Of a DNA stretch of 64,000 bases, positions 16,976 through 26,712 are shown piece by piece. The DNA lies in assembly GCA_001683825.1 (NCBI GenBank), contig LXTR01000038.1:248001-312000 (forward strand), in the 5' to 3' direction. The position numbers and the translations under genes were made by a program. The notes under the pieces are model-generated. The model was not told the DNA's origin, made no database searches, and worked only from the letters and a program-made list of their open reading frames with translations. Origin of the DNA: Flavobacteriaceae bacterium CP2B (GTDB taxonomy: Bacteria > Bacteroidota > Bacteroidia > Flavobacteriales > Flavobacteriaceae). How positions within the stretch are numbered: the stretch's first letter is position 1; every line of letters starts with the position of its first letter.

Positions 16976-17994
16976 CGGAAGCGCAACTACAGTACCTGAT
17001 AGCACACAAGGCCGTCCCCCACCCCACCAATACCCTGGAATTGGTGGAAACCCACATCTCCTGGGTCCTGCTTGGCGATGCATTTGTCTACAAGATCAAA
17101 AAGCCCCTAAAACTCAGTTTCCTCGATTTTTCGACCCTGGCAAAGCGGAAAGCGTATTGCGAACAGGAAGTGGTGCTCAACCGGCGGCTGGCTCCTGCCA
17201 TGTATTTGGGAATACTGCCGGTACATGAAACCTCCGGGGGTTGTGTCCTGGGAGGTCCTGCAGGGGGGCCGATAGATTATGCGGTATTGATGCGGCGGAT
17301 GGACACGTCCAGGCAAATGGACCTTTTGCTGGAACGCGGGGCCGTTGATTTGGAATCCATCCATGGGTTGGCCGACAGAATCGCCCAATTCCACCGGGAT
17401 GCCGACAAGGTCCCCGAAGGCGAGGATTGGCGAGAACTCTATGAAGAGTTTGCCGACCTTAAAACGGTACAGGCTTTTCTCGAAGACCATTTAGGGAGGC
17501 ATACAGGCCGGCTGATCCAGGATGCCAATGAATGGGCGCTGAACTTCCTCAAAGGGGTGCGCGGGCGTATTGGCGAGCGCAACGCGCGGGGGTTTGTGGT
17601 AGACGGACATGGGGACCTCCACTGCCGGAATATCTTTTTGCTGGAGGAGCCTGTGATTTTTGACTGCATCGAATTCAATGAGGACTTCCGGAAGCTCGAT
17701 GTATTGAGCGAGGTCGCCTTCCTTGCCATGGACCTGGAGCGCTTTGGGCGCAAGGAATTGTCGGCTGCCTTCTGCAAACGCTATTTCGCCCAATATCCCT
17801 GCCTTGAAAACAAAACCGACGAACGGCTATTCCTTTTCTACAAAATGTACCGGGCCAATGTCCGGATGAAGGTCACGGCCATCCAGTTACTGGGAAAAAT
17901 GGACCGGGGCATCCACCCGGAAGAACGTTCACTTTTAACCAATTTCCACGGGCTGTTCCGTAGCTATTATATAGAACTTAGCACGAGTTGGTGA
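16972..17994 (+). CDS. Aminoglycoside-phosphotransferase-like kinase (COG2187 type)
   Basis: 340 residues with the kinase-like fold of APH enzymes. An N-terminal beta lobe has the ATP-positioning lysines in FVYKIKKPLKLSFLDFS. The Brenner-type catalytic loop is FVVDGHGDLHCRNIFL with catalytic Asp in HGDLH. The metal-binding IFDCIEFNEDFRKLDVLSEVAFLAMDLE segment follows. Real antibiotic resistance is unlikely; the family is widespread and the substrate undefined. It is translationally coupled to the P-loop kinase upstream, which argues that the two act on the same substrate or as a complex. Confidence 0.8.
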   Translation: MTEAQLQYLIAHKAVPHPTNTLELVETHISWVLLGDAFVYKIKKPLKLSFLDFSTLAKRKAYCEQEVVLNRRLAPAMYLGILPVHETSGGCVLGGPAGGPIDYAVLMRRMDTSRQMDLLLERGAVDLESIHGLADRIAQFHRDADKVPEGEDWRELYEEFADLKTVQAFLEDHLGRHTGRLIQDANEWALNFLKGVRGRIGERNARGFVVDGHGDLHCRNIFLLEEPVIFDCIEFNEDFRKLDVLSEVAFLAMDLERFGRKELSAAFCKRYFAQYPCLENKTDERLFLFYKMYRANVRMKVTAIQLLGKMDRGIHPEERSLLTNFHGLFRSYYIELSTSW

Positions 17995-18081
17995 TACAGT
18001 AATAGGCGAGTTCCCCGGGGCCGGAAACCCGCCCTGAAAGTCGCCCGATCCAACCGAGGGGATTACCGTAGCCCCATCAGG

Positions 18082-18102
18082 CACCCAAATTGCCTTTGGG
18101 TG
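18082..18102. terminator. Possible terminator hairpin between convergent genes
   Basis: Stem CACCCAAA (18082-18089) / TTTGGGTG (18095-18102), 5-nt loop. It sits between the phosphotransferase gene and the convergent acetyltransferase gene. There is no strong T-run, so the call is weak. Confidence 0.3.
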
Positions 18103-18161
18103 GTTTCCCTGACTTGCAACCACTATTGTTTGGCAGCCGGTGCAGGGCTATTACCGCCAGA

Positions 18162-19031
18162 TCAATAAATAACCGAAGGCAGGAAAGCGCCAGCAGGCTC
18201 CTTATACAACCCGCGGCTCATCAGGCTCATGGGCTGTATCACTCGCAGGCCATGTGTCAAGCACCACTTAAAAACTTCAGCGTTCCCTGCAGGCAGCAAA
18301 AAGCCGGGGCCGGCTATGCCGTCGGCGGCCCCTATTAGTGCCATTAAAGCCGTGTTGGTACGGGCTACAGTATGACCAAAAAATCCTAATTGGGTCGTGT
18401 AGCCCGTAATGACACCCGAATGTTCCACGACCATGGCCGTTCCCGTAGCAATGGCCGAATGAAGTTCCTGCCTTCGGTCATGACCGTGGATACCATGGCA
18501 AAGGGCGTTGCATTCCGCCAAATCAACCAAAGTGGTATTGCGCACCCTATAGCCGGGAATTTGAATGCCCAAGGCGGGGCCCTGTATAACTGACAGTGGC
18601 GCTACCACTGTAAACCCAAGTTTTGTGTACAGCGCCAGGCTGCGGTTGTGGTAGGCGGCCTGCACCAGGCGTACCCCTGCCATGCCTAACTCATCGGCTT
18701 TTTTCAGTACGTTTTCCATTAGCTGCCTGCCGGTGCCGGTATTCTGCAGGGCCGGGTTGACCGTGATGGGGCCAATGCCCGCCAGGTGGGTATGCAACCA
18801 CATAAAATTGCTACCTACGATGGTTTCGCCAACCTCGGCTACCACCGAATAGACCGTTTTTTCGTTCAGCACGTGGTGCATCAGCCCGATAGCGGTTTCG
18901 GGATCCGGAAAATCCGGTGGAAAATTGTGTGCTGTGGCGATGGCCTTGAAAGCCTCGTAGCAGATCCTCCCACAGGCCCCCGCATCGGATCCCCGGCCTT
19001 CCCGCAAAACTAATTCCTGTTCCATATCCAT
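18162..19031 (-). CDS. GNAT-family N-acetyltransferase
   Basis: 289 residues. The N-terminal ~145 residues form the GNAT fold: an early ELVLREGRGSDAGACGRICYEAF strand-helix, then LAGIGPITVNPALQNTGTGRQLMENVLKKA, in which Q-N-T-G-T-G is the acetyl-CoA pyrophosphate loop (Q/R-x-x-G-x-G/A), and AAYHNRSLALYTKLGF near residue 135. The second half (from ~150) repeats a weaker version of the fold, as in two-domain GNAT proteins. The acceptor is unknown. It stands alone between larger gaps. Confidence 0.8.
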   Translation of the reverse strand: MDMEQELVLREGRGSDAGACGRICYEAFKAIATAHNFPPDFPDPETAIGLMHHVLNEKTVYSVVAEVGETIVGSNFMWLHTHLAGIGPITVNPALQNTGTGRQLMENVLKKADELGMAGVRLVQAAYHNRSLALYTKLGFTVVAPLSVIQGPALGIQIPGYRVRNTTLVDLAECNALCHGIHGHDRRQELHSAIATGTAMVVEHSGVITGYTTQLGFFGHTVARTNTALMALIGAADGIAGPGFLLPAGNAEVFKWCLTHGLRVIQPMSLMSRGLYKEPAGAFLPSVIY

Positions 19032-19423
19032 TGTTTTTCAGAACGTTACTTATCCAAAACATGGAATATCTGAAGCGACCTGAGGTACGCGATATCCCCG
19101 GACGAAACTAGGGACAAGCACGGATCAATCTCTTACCGGCCCGTATGAACTGGTGGAAACCAGGGTTGAAATGTGGTAAAAGTGTCCACAGTCATTTTAT
19201 TCCCTGGCGAATGGGCGCTGCTGCAGATCCCCGTTGGAAAAAAGGGGAACATAGCCCCGAATAACCAAAGGACCCGCTATATGGGGCATACCGCTGCGGG
19301 GTATAGAAAGAAACGGTGTTCCGCCGGATGGGATCCGGCACGGGGTGGATGCCCGGTATTATGGAGCGTTGGGTACAAGCCTATTTCCTATTTCCGGGTT
19401 CAGGGTACTGTAGAGGTTGGTTC
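19032..19423. other. Intergenic stretch, no gene seen
   Basis: About 390 bp between the acetyltransferase and the antiporter genes. I see no supported coding frame. A compact hairpin GCCGGAT-GGG-ATCCGGC lies at 19323-19339. Confidence 0.5.
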
Positions 19424-20674
19424 CTATGCCTGGTCGGTTTTATATAACCGGCGTACGAGGGCATCCACAGACAACCCCTGTACCAGGATGGAAAAGACCA
19501 CCACCATATAGGTCACAAAGACCAGCAGTTCCCGCTCCATGGTTTCGGCCAGGCCCAGGGCGAGGGCGATGGAGATCCCGCCCCTAAGCCCGCCCCAGGT
19601 CATTACCAGGTTGGTATTCGGGACAAAGTCCAGCCGTTTGCGGAAAAACCTTATAGGCAGGAAGAGGGAGATGTACCGTGCCAGGAGTACCAGCGGGATA
19701 GCCAGTAAACCAGCGATCAAATAGCTGTTTTGGTATGATAACACCAGGAGTTCCATCCCGATGAGCACAAACAACACCGTATTGAGCAGCATATCCAACA
19801 ATTCCCAGAACATGTCGACGTGCTTTTCGGTTGTGGCCGACATGGCGTTTTTCCTGACCCTGTCATGGCCAATGACCAGGCCGGCGGCCACCATGGCCAA
19901 TGGTGCCGATAGATGCAATAGGTTGGCCAATACCGTGCCGGACATCACCACTGCCAGGGTGATGATCACCTCAATTTGGTAATCGTCAATGCGCTTCATA
20001 AAGTGGTAGGCCAGCAGGCCAATGCCCACCCCTAAAGCCAGGCCTCCCAGTACTTCCTGCCCGAACAACTCAAATACCTGGGAAACCCCGGGGGTATCCC
20101 CACCCTGGCCGGCAATACCATACAAGCTCAGGAAGAGGACCACCCCTACCCCGTCGTTGAAGAGGGATTCGCCTACAATCTTGGCCTCCAGCTTCGCGGG
20201 CACTTTGGCCTTCTTCAGGATTCCCAGGACGGCAATGGGGTCTGTCGGGGATATCAGTGCGCCAAATAGCAGGCAATAGATATACGCAGTGTCCTGGCCC
20301 AGCAGTTGCATGGCATAATAAAAAAATGAGCCAACGAGGAAGGTAGACGTAAGTACGCCCAGTGTGGCAAATAAAATGACCGGCCAACGCTGTTTGTGCA
20401 ATTGATCAAAATTGGTGTGCAATGCCCCTGCAAACAGCAAAAAGCTGAGCATGATATCCAGCAATAGCGTTTTGAAATCGATTTGTGAGATCACATATTT
20501 TTCCGCATTGAGCAGGGTGTCATCAAAGTAGCTGACCCCGAAAATCACCAGGGTAAAAACAATGGTGATCAACATGAGCCCAATGGTGGTGGGCAGTTTT
20601 AAAAAACGTACGTTGATATAGCCGAAAACCGCGGCCAGCACTACTACAACAGTGGTTATGATATAAAAATCCAT
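19424..20674 (-). CDS. Monovalent cation:proton antiporter, CPA1 family (NhaP-like)
   Basis: 416 residues with about twelve transmembrane helices. CPA1 signatures are [21 protein letters not shown] and the ion-binding ND pair in [35 protein letters not shown] near residue 355 holds the conserved Arg-Gly-Gly of helix 11. The protein exchanges Na+ or K+ for H+ across the inner membrane. It lacks the large cytosolic C-terminal domain of eukaryotic NHE proteins. The gene is monocistronic with about 200 bp upstream before the convergent-side neighbour. Confidence 0.92.
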   Translation of the reverse strand: MDFYIITTVVVVLAAVFGYINVRFLKLPTTIGLMLITIVFTLVIFGVSYFDDTLLNAEKYVISQIDFKTLLLDIMLSFLLFAGALHTNFDQLHKQRWPVILFATLGVLTSTFLVGSFFYYAMQLLGQDTAYIYCLLFGALISPTDPIAVLGILKKAKVPAKLEAKIVGESLFNDGVGVVLFLSLYGIAGQGGDTPGVSQVFELFGQEVLGGLALGVGIGLLAYHFMKRIDDYQIEVIITLAVVMSGTVLANLLHLSAPLAMVAAGLVIGHDRVRKNAMSATTEKHVDMFWELLDMLLNTVLFVLIGMELLVLSYQNSYLIAGLLAIPLVLLARYISLFLPIRFFRKRLDFVPNTNLVMTWGGLRGGISIALALGLAETMERELLVFVTYMVVVFSILVQGLSVDALVRRLYKTDQA

Positions 20675-20881
20675 CTCGGGAAGTTGGGGTTGGTTAATTC
20701 CGGTTATGTCCAGGTTCTTTACCGCTCAGGGGCAGTACCCTTACCGGGGTGTAAAATACAATTTCCCGCCAAGTTTTCCATTTTGGATATGCATTATGTG
20801 CCGGGGGCCATCAAGTTTCCTGGCACATCCAACGAAAAAAGACGGGCAATAGACATGTTAGAGGTACCTGCCAGGCCTTGG

Positions 20882-22225
20882 CTAGTCTACCTGGGCGGTA
20901 ATCGGTTTCAGAAAATTTGTGCTGGCATAATCCCCGATCCTGGCACCCAGTTGGTAGCCCTCCTCAGAATCGTAGCGAAAGTGGATCCCAAGGTACACCC
21001 TGGACATGGCTGCTTCCATCCCCGCCTGGGAGAACGAATCAAAAGTTCGGGTGGGGGGATCCATGGCAATTTTCCCGGAAAAAGGGCCTGCCTGGTCCAC
21101 TTCTTTGGTGGTCATGGTAAATGCGTAGGCATCGCCGGTACCCAGCGTACGGGCCAGGACGGTCATGGCAGCCGTGCTTGCCGTGCCGTGGGCCGATGGG
21201 TAAGAAGGAAAAGCATAGGTATGCTTGTGGAGGTTGTTCCAATCCGGGTCCGCCATGGTATCCGGATTCCCGTCGTGTTCGGCCCAACGGATCGCGGTAT
21301 AGGGGCGCCAGTGGTTGTAATGGAATTTATTCTCGAAAACATTTACATAGGCATCGTAAATAGTCATATTGAGCAACGCAAACAGCCGTGCGGCTTGCCA
21401 GAGGTTCAAGTGTTCTTTTACGACGAGTTCGCGTGCCAAGCGGTTGTGTGAATTCTCGACAAAATCTTTCCACCACATTGCAAGGTGTGCCTGGTCTGCC
21501 GTTCGAACTTGGCTTTCGAATTGTCCAACTTCCTTTACTTCATTAAAGGCTTCGGTATAGGCGTCGCTATTGATTTCTGGTGGGGGTGGCGCCCTGAATT
21601 GCCCTTGCCCGGACAGCAGGAAGGGCTCCGCTGCCGCCCAGCCGGCTCCAAAGACAAAACCCTCCGGAGTACCGCTATGTTCATTAAATTCAGCATACAC
21701 CCCCGGAGCCATGGGATGCCAGGTGTAGTCTGCCTCCCCGTCCCAGTGGTCTTGCGCCCGCGTATCCAGGATGTATGATGCGGCTTCCTTACCCAGGCTG
21801 ACCCCTGCGTTCAAGGAAGTTTCGTCGTCTACCATGGATAGCCAATGGTGTAACTCGGCTTTTAATTCGGCTTCCCTGTCGGGAAATTGTGATAGGGCAA
21901 TGTCGTACGCCGCCTGGGCGGCAGCCGCGAGCGGGTGGGCTTCCGGTACGTGTTTTTCAAAAGCGTAGGAGGTGTACAAGGGGTGGATGGCATTTAACGC
22001 GTCGTGAACGGCCAAATGCATCAGGGCTTCGGTCCGAACGCCTTTCAGGGTTAGAAGTCCATCCTCCTCAACGGCCCAGGCCATGATTTTTTCATTCCAC
22101 GATCGCAACAACCCCGAATCATAGGCAGCCACGTCTACTTGTTTCGGCTGGCAGCCTAAAAGCAGTATGATTAAGGCAATGGTGGGGGAACTTTTGGGGA
22201 TTGCGAAACATCTCCAATCGTTCAT
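20882..22225 (-). CDS. Vanadium-dependent haloperoxidase / PAP2-superfamily lipoprotein
   Basis: 447 residues. The N-terminus ends in a lipobox-like LIILLLGCQP, with Cys about residue 24, so it is probably a lipoprotein. The C-terminal half holds the shared vanadate/phosphate site: KFHYNHWRPYTAIRW (Lys and Arg), FPSYPSAHGTAST (Ser-x-His-Gly) and RVYLGIHFRYDSEEGYQLG (Arg...His). The oxyanion could be vanadate (halide oxidation) or phosphate (acid phosphatase). Bacterial homologues of this size are named vanadium-dependent haloperoxidases without proof of bromination. It is transcribed alone, downstream of the repeat array. Confidence 0.85.
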   Translation of the reverse strand: MNDWRCFAIPKSSPTIALIILLLGCQPKQVDVAAYDSGLLRSWNEKIMAWAVEEDGLLTLKGVRTEALMHLAVHDALNAIHPLYTSYAFEKHVPEAHPLAAAAQAAYDIALSQFPDREAELKAELHHWLSMVDDETSLNAGVSLGKEAASYILDTRAQDHWDGEADYTWHPMAPGVYAEFNEHSGTPEGFVFGAGWAAAEPFLLSGQGQFRAPPPPEINSDAYTEAFNEVKEVGQFESQVRTADQAHLAMWWKDFVENSHNRLARELVVKEHLNLWQAARLFALLNMTIYDAYVNVFENKFHYNHWRPYTAIRWAEHDGNPDTMADPDWNNLHKHTYAFPSYPSAHGTASTAAMTVLARTLGTGDAYAFTMTTKEVDQAGPFSGKIAMDPPTRTFDSFSQAGMEAAMSRVYLGIHFRYDSEEGYQLGARIGDYASTNFLKPITAQVD

Positions 22226-22428
22226 GACTTCAAGCTTAAATTAATTATCAGGCCCATCAACGGCCCATCCAGCTAGCTGGTTGTAAATACCTAAGATAGT
22301 AATTTTCCGGGAACTGCATCTTCCCGTGCCCTGGCTGCTTATGGTGCCAAGGTCCCGGGTTGGGAATACCTGTTTTGGGCCGGGCCAGCAGGGAAGCTAA
22401 CTATCTGCCGGTAGCGCGCACCCTATTT

Positions 22429-23214
22429 TTGCACCCCCACGGCAAGGATAGTGCAGGCAACACGCCTATCTTGACACCGGGGCGGGGTTTAGCAACTCCA
22501 CCCATGAATGTTCCACAAACCTGGATAAGCCCGGAAGGCCCGTCCGATTGGGACATCAGGTGGGCGGTACCCAAGAAAAACAAAAGCCCCCCTTAGGCCC
22601 CGCCCGATTTCTTTTTGCCCCTGGATGCAGCACTGAACGGGGCGCTTCAGGAAGTCCCGCCAATACGCCCTTTATTTTTTCCCTTATACTGAAAGGCTAT
22701 TACAGCCATAGCGCCTATCTTGATACTGGGGCGGGGTTTAGCAACCCAACCCATGAATGTTCCACAAACCTGAATAAGCCCGGAAGGTCCCTCCGATTGG
22801 GACATCAGGTGGGCGGTACCCAATAAAAACATAGGCCCCTTAGGCCCCGCCCGATTTCTTGTTACCCAGGTATGCAGCACTGAACGGGGCGCTTGCGGAA
22901 GTTCCGCCAATACGCCCTTTATTTTTTTTCCTTATACTGAAAGGCTATAACAGCCATAGCGCGTACCTTGACACCGGGGCGGGGTTTAGCATCCCCACCT
23001 CCAAAGATCTTCCAACCTGATCCTAGTCGGGATGCCGCCATTTCGAAAGGAAGCCTCCCTTCCCCCATACAGCCCAAATATCAATATGCAAGGCTTGTAA
23101 TTTGTCCTGCAGGACGAGGCAAGGTACCCTACAGTTACTTCCGCTACAGCGCAAGGATCTTGCAGGCAACACCCCTATTTTGATTCCGGGGCGGGGTTTA
23201 GCAACCCCACCCCG
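22429..23214. repeat. Array of diverged ~250-bp intergenic repeats
   Basis: A core of the form CTTGAyAcCGGGGCGGGGTT followed by TAGCAAC recurs at 22471, 22720, 22968 and 23180 (spacings 249, 248, 212). Copies 1 and 2 share about 200 bp, including GGACATCAGGTGGGCGGTAC and GGCCCCGCCCGATTTCTT. The unit before each core also recurs (CAAGGATxxTGCAGGCAACAC before copies 1 and 4; ACTGAAAGGCTATxACAGCC before copies 2 and 3). In copy 4 the core can fold as GGGG-C-GGGG / CCCC-A-CCCC. Open frames cross the array on both strands but are by-products of the repetition. No protein gene is supported between 22226 and 23368. Confidence 0.8.
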
Positions 23215-23368
23215 GAATGACCCTTGGATACGAACATGGCCCGGGGACTGCCAAATCATAAAGCGGCCGCTTCTGATTTTGCCCGATCTTTTGGGTAAAT
23301 AATCGCCTCCGGGTCCAATGGCATCCCCCGAACTGCCCGGGGCACTTGCAATCAAACCAACACGGTGA

Positions 23369-24145
23369 TTATTGCACCGGTTTTTCGAACATGGCCTTAT
23401 CCACGTCTATTCCAAATTCAATATTGGTCCAGTTGGTGATGTAGTACGCTTTCCCCTTCACGTTTCCTTCCCAATCAGCTTCGATGTATCTTCTCTTGTT
23501 GGGGATCTTGATACCTTCTACGGTGGTGTAATCGAATGTCATCAAATAGGGGTCTGTCACACCAAACCCCAGGATGTTGAAAAGGAACTGATCGATTAAT
23601 TGGGTCCTTTTATTAACATATACCACATAGGTGTCCTGTACGTCCCCTACATTTTCGCCGAAAGTAATTTTGATGCGCTTGTAGTCCTGTCCATTGACCT
23701 TTTGATCACTCAGGAATTCCTGGTTAACCCCGGGATCCAGCAGCTTGTAGAACATTGCAAACCAGTAATAGTTGGTCTTTCTTAGGAATCTTGCCACCCC
23801 ATTGGCCTGTTCGTCATCTGAGACCTTACCATCAAAGGTGACCCAGGCGTCGACCCCATTGTAGCCCTCCACGATCTTTCCGTTGGATCCGCTAAGGGAG
23901 TGTGTGGTATACGATGCATAGGAGCGTTCCCCGTTGAACATATAGGTTTCCCTACCCACCAGCGTAAGGGGGTTTTCGCCCTTGGGAGCGCGGTACTCAT
24001 AGTCATAGGTCACTGTTTTCTTGCTGTAGAAATTTTCCTTTCCGCCGATGGCTTCCATGGCCCGGGCCAGTACCTCCTGTGCAGTCTGTGCCGAAGCCAG
24101 GGTAGTAAAGGCGATAAGTGTCGAAGTGAATAGTGTTTTTCTCAT
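23369..24145 (-). CDS. Exported LolA-like / outer-membrane lipoprotein-sorting fold protein
   Basis: 258 residues with a clear signal peptide (MRKTLFTSTLIAFTTLASA, cut before Q). The mature part begins TAQEVLARAMEAIGGKENFYSKKTV, the start typical of secreted proteins of LolA-like fold. It continues with beta-rich segments (GRETYMFNGERSYASY, TYVVYVNKRTQLIDQFLFN, GIKIPNKRRYIEADWEG). No enzymatic motif is visible. Related proteins in Bacteroidota are annotated as hypothetical. It lies downstream of the thioredoxin-like gene with a 31-bp gap and is probably co-transcribed. Confidence 0.65.
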   Translation of the reverse strand: MRKTLFTSTLIAFTTLASAQTAQEVLARAMEAIGGKENFYSKKTVTYDYEYRAPKGENPLTLVGRETYMFNGERSYASYTTHSLSGSNGKIVEGYNGVDAWVTFDGKVSDDEQANGVARFLRKTNYYWFAMFYKLLDPGVNQEFLSDQKVNGQDYKRIKITFGENVGDVQDTYVVYVNKRTQLIDQFLFNILGFGVTDPYLMTFDYTTVEGIKIPNKRRYIEADWEGNVKGKAYYITNWTNIEFGIDVDKAMFEKPVQ

Positions 24146-24176
24146 TGTCTGTTTTTAGAATTGTTACTTATTGGTT

Positions 24177-24728
24177 TTACTTCCATTTGATGCTGCAGCC
24201 GATACTCGGATATTGCTTTTTCAATACTTCTTTGCCTTCTATCAGGGCATCCAGTGCCGCAGAAAGCTCTCGTCCCGAGGCCGCTCCCATGTTGGGTCTG
24301 GACTCGTCGAAGCGACCCCTGTAGGCGAGTTCCGAATGTCCATCGAACACAAAGAAATCCGGGGTACACTCCGCCTGGTAGGCCTGCGCGACTTCCTGGG
24401 TTTCATCATAGAGGTAAGGAAACGGATAGGCCAATCGTTCCGCGACACGGGCCATCATTTGCGGCCCGTCCTGGGGGTAGTAATCCACGTCATTACTGCT
24501 AATGGCGATAAACTGTACCCCTTTTGACTGGTATTCATTGGCTACTTCCACCAGTTTGCGGTTGATATGGTGAACGAAGGGACAGTGGTTGCAAATAAAG
24601 ACCACTACGGTGGCGACATCGGATTTCAACTCCGAAAATGAGCGCATGTTTTGTGATATGGTGTCGCGCAGGGTAAAATGGGGTGCTTTGGTCCCCAACT
24701 CCATCATGTTGGATTGTACTATTGACAT
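24177..24728 (-). CDS. Thioredoxin-fold (AhpC/TSA-like) redox protein
   Basis: 183 residues from the start MSIVQSNMMELGTKAP; an upstream ATG at 24794 would add 22 residues without family character. The thioredoxin fold opens with LGTKAPHFTLRDT. The active-site segment is VVVFICNHCPFVHHINRKLV (C-x-x-C, with the CNHCP variant common in flavobacterial thioredoxin-family proteins). A cis-proline occurs in ECTPDFFVFDG. It is cytosolic, with no signal sequence. It may serve as a general disulfide reductase or peroxiredoxin-like protein. It precedes the exported LolA-like gene. Confidence 0.85.
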   Translation of the reverse strand: MSIVQSNMMELGTKAPHFTLRDTISQNMRSFSELKSDVATVVVFICNHCPFVHHINRKLVEVANEYQSKGVQFIAISSNDVDYYPQDGPQMMARVAERLAYPFPYLYDETQEVAQAYQAECTPDFFVFDGHSELAYRGRFDESRPNMGAASGRELSAALDALIEGKEVLKKQYPSIGCSIKWK

Positions 24729-24974
24729 ACTATGTGTTATTACTCGTTGCCAGGATCCTGCCTCCTTGGTCCATTTTGTCGGCAGGTTCCTCACAACATT
24801 GGGTTCAAATGCCTTTTTATTTGGTTTTCGGACCTAAAATGCCCATCGAAACGTGTTTGTGCCACATGGTCGACCTCCTTTTCCATTGCTTACAGGCGTT
24901 CTCATAGCGATCATTTCAAATGCCTTTTCCAGGGGAAGTCCTTCGGATTGGCTACCGTGTTTTGCCAGGCTTGT

Positions 24975-26051
24975 TCAAGAGGCCCAATCAATATATCCTT
25001 CACTCCCAGGAGAGTAGAGTTTATCCGGATCCAACGGTGTCAGTGCTTCCTTGTTCCTGAGTTTCTCTACCAAATTCGGGTTAGCGATAAATGGCCTCCC
25101 GATATAAACGAGGTCATACCCGTCATTCAACAGTTCTTCGGCTTTTTCGGCTGTGTCTACATCACCCCCACCCATCATGGTACCGTTGAAATTTTCCCCC
25201 ATGGTTTTCCAGATCTGCGTGGCGAATTCCGGGGCGGCCATTGCGGCCCGTTGGTCCGCGATATGGATATAGGCGATGCCCATTTTTGATAACTTCTGTG
25301 CCAGGTAGGTATACAATTCGACGAGGTCTTCAAAGTTTCCGGACATCCCGTTGAATACCCCGTAAGGGGAAAAACGGATGCCCACATTCTCCGGCCCTAT
25401 GGTATCGGCCACTTTTTGCGTGGTTTCCAGTGTAAACCTGGCCCTGCCTTTGTAATCCCCGCCGTATGGGTCGGTTCTTAGGTTGGTCTTGGGATCCAGG
25501 AACTGGTCCAACAGGTACCCGTTGGCACTGTGAATTTCGATGCCGTCGATGCCTGCTTCGATCAATCCTTTGGAAGCTTCCACATATTCGTCCTGTACCT
25601 GACGGATATCCCCAAGGGTCATTTCCCTTGGTATATCGTGCGGTTGCATTCCCTTCTGGTCTGTGTACATTTCCATTTCCGTCAATGGAACCACGGAAGG
25701 AGCGATCGTCTCGCCACCCTGGGGAAGGTTCAATGCTGCGGAAACCCGACCGGTATGGAATAGCTGGACGAAAAACCTGCCGCCTTTGGCATGTACCCCT
25801 TCGGCCACGTTTTTCCACCCGGCTATCTGTTCTTCTGTATAGGCGCCGGGGATCCTCGGATAGCCCGTGCCGTTGGCCGAGACTGCCGTTGCCTCGGACA
25901 GGATCAGTCCGGCTCCCGAACGTTGGGAATAATACTGTTTCATCAGGGGGTTTGGAATATTGCCAATGGCCCTGCTTCGTGTCATGGGAGCCATGACGAT
26001 CTTGTTCTTCAATGCTAATCCCGATAATGAGAATGGCTCAAATATTTTCAT
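24975..26051 (-). CDS. nemA: Old-yellow-enzyme family alkene/N-ethylmaleimide reductase
   Basis: 358 residues, an FMN-dependent TIM barrel that reduces electrophilic alkenes, quinones and nitrate esters with NAD(P)H. Family motifs include LKNKIVMAPMTRSRA at the N-terminus, GIEIHSANGYLLDQFLDP with the His-x-x-Asn/His-type substrate pair (HSAN here), NLRTDPYGGDYKGRARF, and C-terminal YDLVYIGRPFIANPNL. It follows tetR by 64 bp. The gap carries the same 18-bp sequence found before tetR, so electrophile-induced de-repression, as in NemR-NemA, is likely (inference). Confidence 0.92.
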   Translation of the reverse strand: MKIFEPFSLSGLALKNKIVMAPMTRSRAIGNIPNPLMKQYYSQRSGAGLILSEATAVSANGTGYPRIPGAYTEEQIAGWKNVAEGVHAKGGRFFVQLFHTGRVSAALNLPQGGETIAPSVVPLTEMEMYTDQKGMQPHDIPREMTLGDIRQVQDEYVEASKGLIEAGIDGIEIHSANGYLLDQFLDPKTNLRTDPYGGDYKGRARFTLETTQKVADTIGPENVGIRFSPYGVFNGMSGNFEDLVELYTYLAQKLSKMGIAYIHIADQRAAMAAPEFATQIWKTMGENFNGTMMGGGDVDTAEKAEELLNDGYDLVYIGRPFIANPNLVEKLRNKEALTPLDPDKLYSPGSEGYIDWAS

Positions 26052-26071
26052 CTGTTGTAATTATTATATAG

Positions 26072-26089
26072 TAGACCGTTCGTTTATTT
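26072..26089 (-). promoter_or_regulatory. TetR operator candidate before nemA
   Basis: TAGACCGTTCGTTTATTT (plus-strand text), identical over 18 bp to the copy before tetR at 26713-26730. It lies 20 bp upstream of the nemA start. Confidence 0.65.
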
Positions 26090-26115
26090 AAATGCTTAAA
26101 AAAATAGTTGGGGGG

Positions 26116-26709
26116 TCAGCCCGCTATTTTTTCCTTTTTAATGAATGCCAGGTTTATGTCCAGGAAGTGGTCTAAAGGTTGGCCGCTTCGTTCCACCTTC
26201 ATCCTTCCCAGGGCGCCGTTGAAACTGTCAAAAAGGTAATTGGCCAGTTGCAGGGCATCTATATGATCGATAATTTCCCCTTCCTGCTGCCCCTTTTCGA
26301 TAAAGGAGGCCAGTCCCCTGCTCCACCGGTCATAAACCCCTGAAATAGCCTGAGACACCGGGTCAATGGTCCCTGCCACCTCAGTGCTCAGGTTGCCTAG
26401 CAGGCAACCTACTTTATAATCATTTTCGGTATACCATTTTACGTGTATTTCAAAATGTCTCCGGATTCGGTCGTAATACGAAAGGGAATCATCGGAGAGG
26501 TTTTTTTTAAAATCCTTGCCGATGAGCTCTTCAAAATGTGCGATGGCCCTGATCACAAAATCCTCCTTACTTTCAAAAAAATGGTAAAAAGAACCCTTGG
26601 GCATCCCGCAAGCTTTCAGGATATCCCGGATACCGGTATTGTGATAGCCATTGAGCCGGACAAGTTCTATTCCTTTCTCCAGAATGTTATTGATATCGTG
26701 TTTAGCCAT
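26116..26709 (-). CDS. TetR/AcrR-family repressor of nemA
   Basis: 197 residues. The N-terminal DNA-binding domain (residues 5-50) includes GYHNTGIRDILKACGMPKGSFYHFFESKEDFV, the TetR helix-turn-helix with the YxHFxSKE turn. The C-terminal ligand domain has TVLGNLSTEVAG-like CLLGNLSTEVAG with Cys in VGCLLGN, a possible electrophile sensor as in NemR-like proteins. The gene is upstream of and co-directional with nemA. Two exact copies and one partial copy of the operator suggest that it represses both itself and nemA. Confidence 0.92.
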   Translation of the reverse strand: MAKHDINNILEKGIELVRLNGYHNTGIRDILKACGMPKGSFYHFFESKEDFVIRAIAHFEELIGKDFKKNLSDDSLSYYDRIRRHFEIHVKWYTENDYKVGCLLGNLSTEVAGTIDPVSQAISGVYDRWSRGLASFIEKGQQEGEIIDHIDALQLANYLFDSFNGALGRMKVERSGQPLDHFLDINLAFIKKEKIAG

Positions 26710-26712
26710 GAT

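Noticed and set aside
19173-19511. Open frame of 112 codons in the gap before the antiporter
   Set aside because: It runs into the antiporter 3' end on the other strand and shows no recognisable motif.
22360-23355. Several short open frames across the 22-kb repeat array
   Set aside because: They share a VAKPRPGxKIG-like segment only because the DNA repeat is shared; starts and ends differ and nothing suggests translation.
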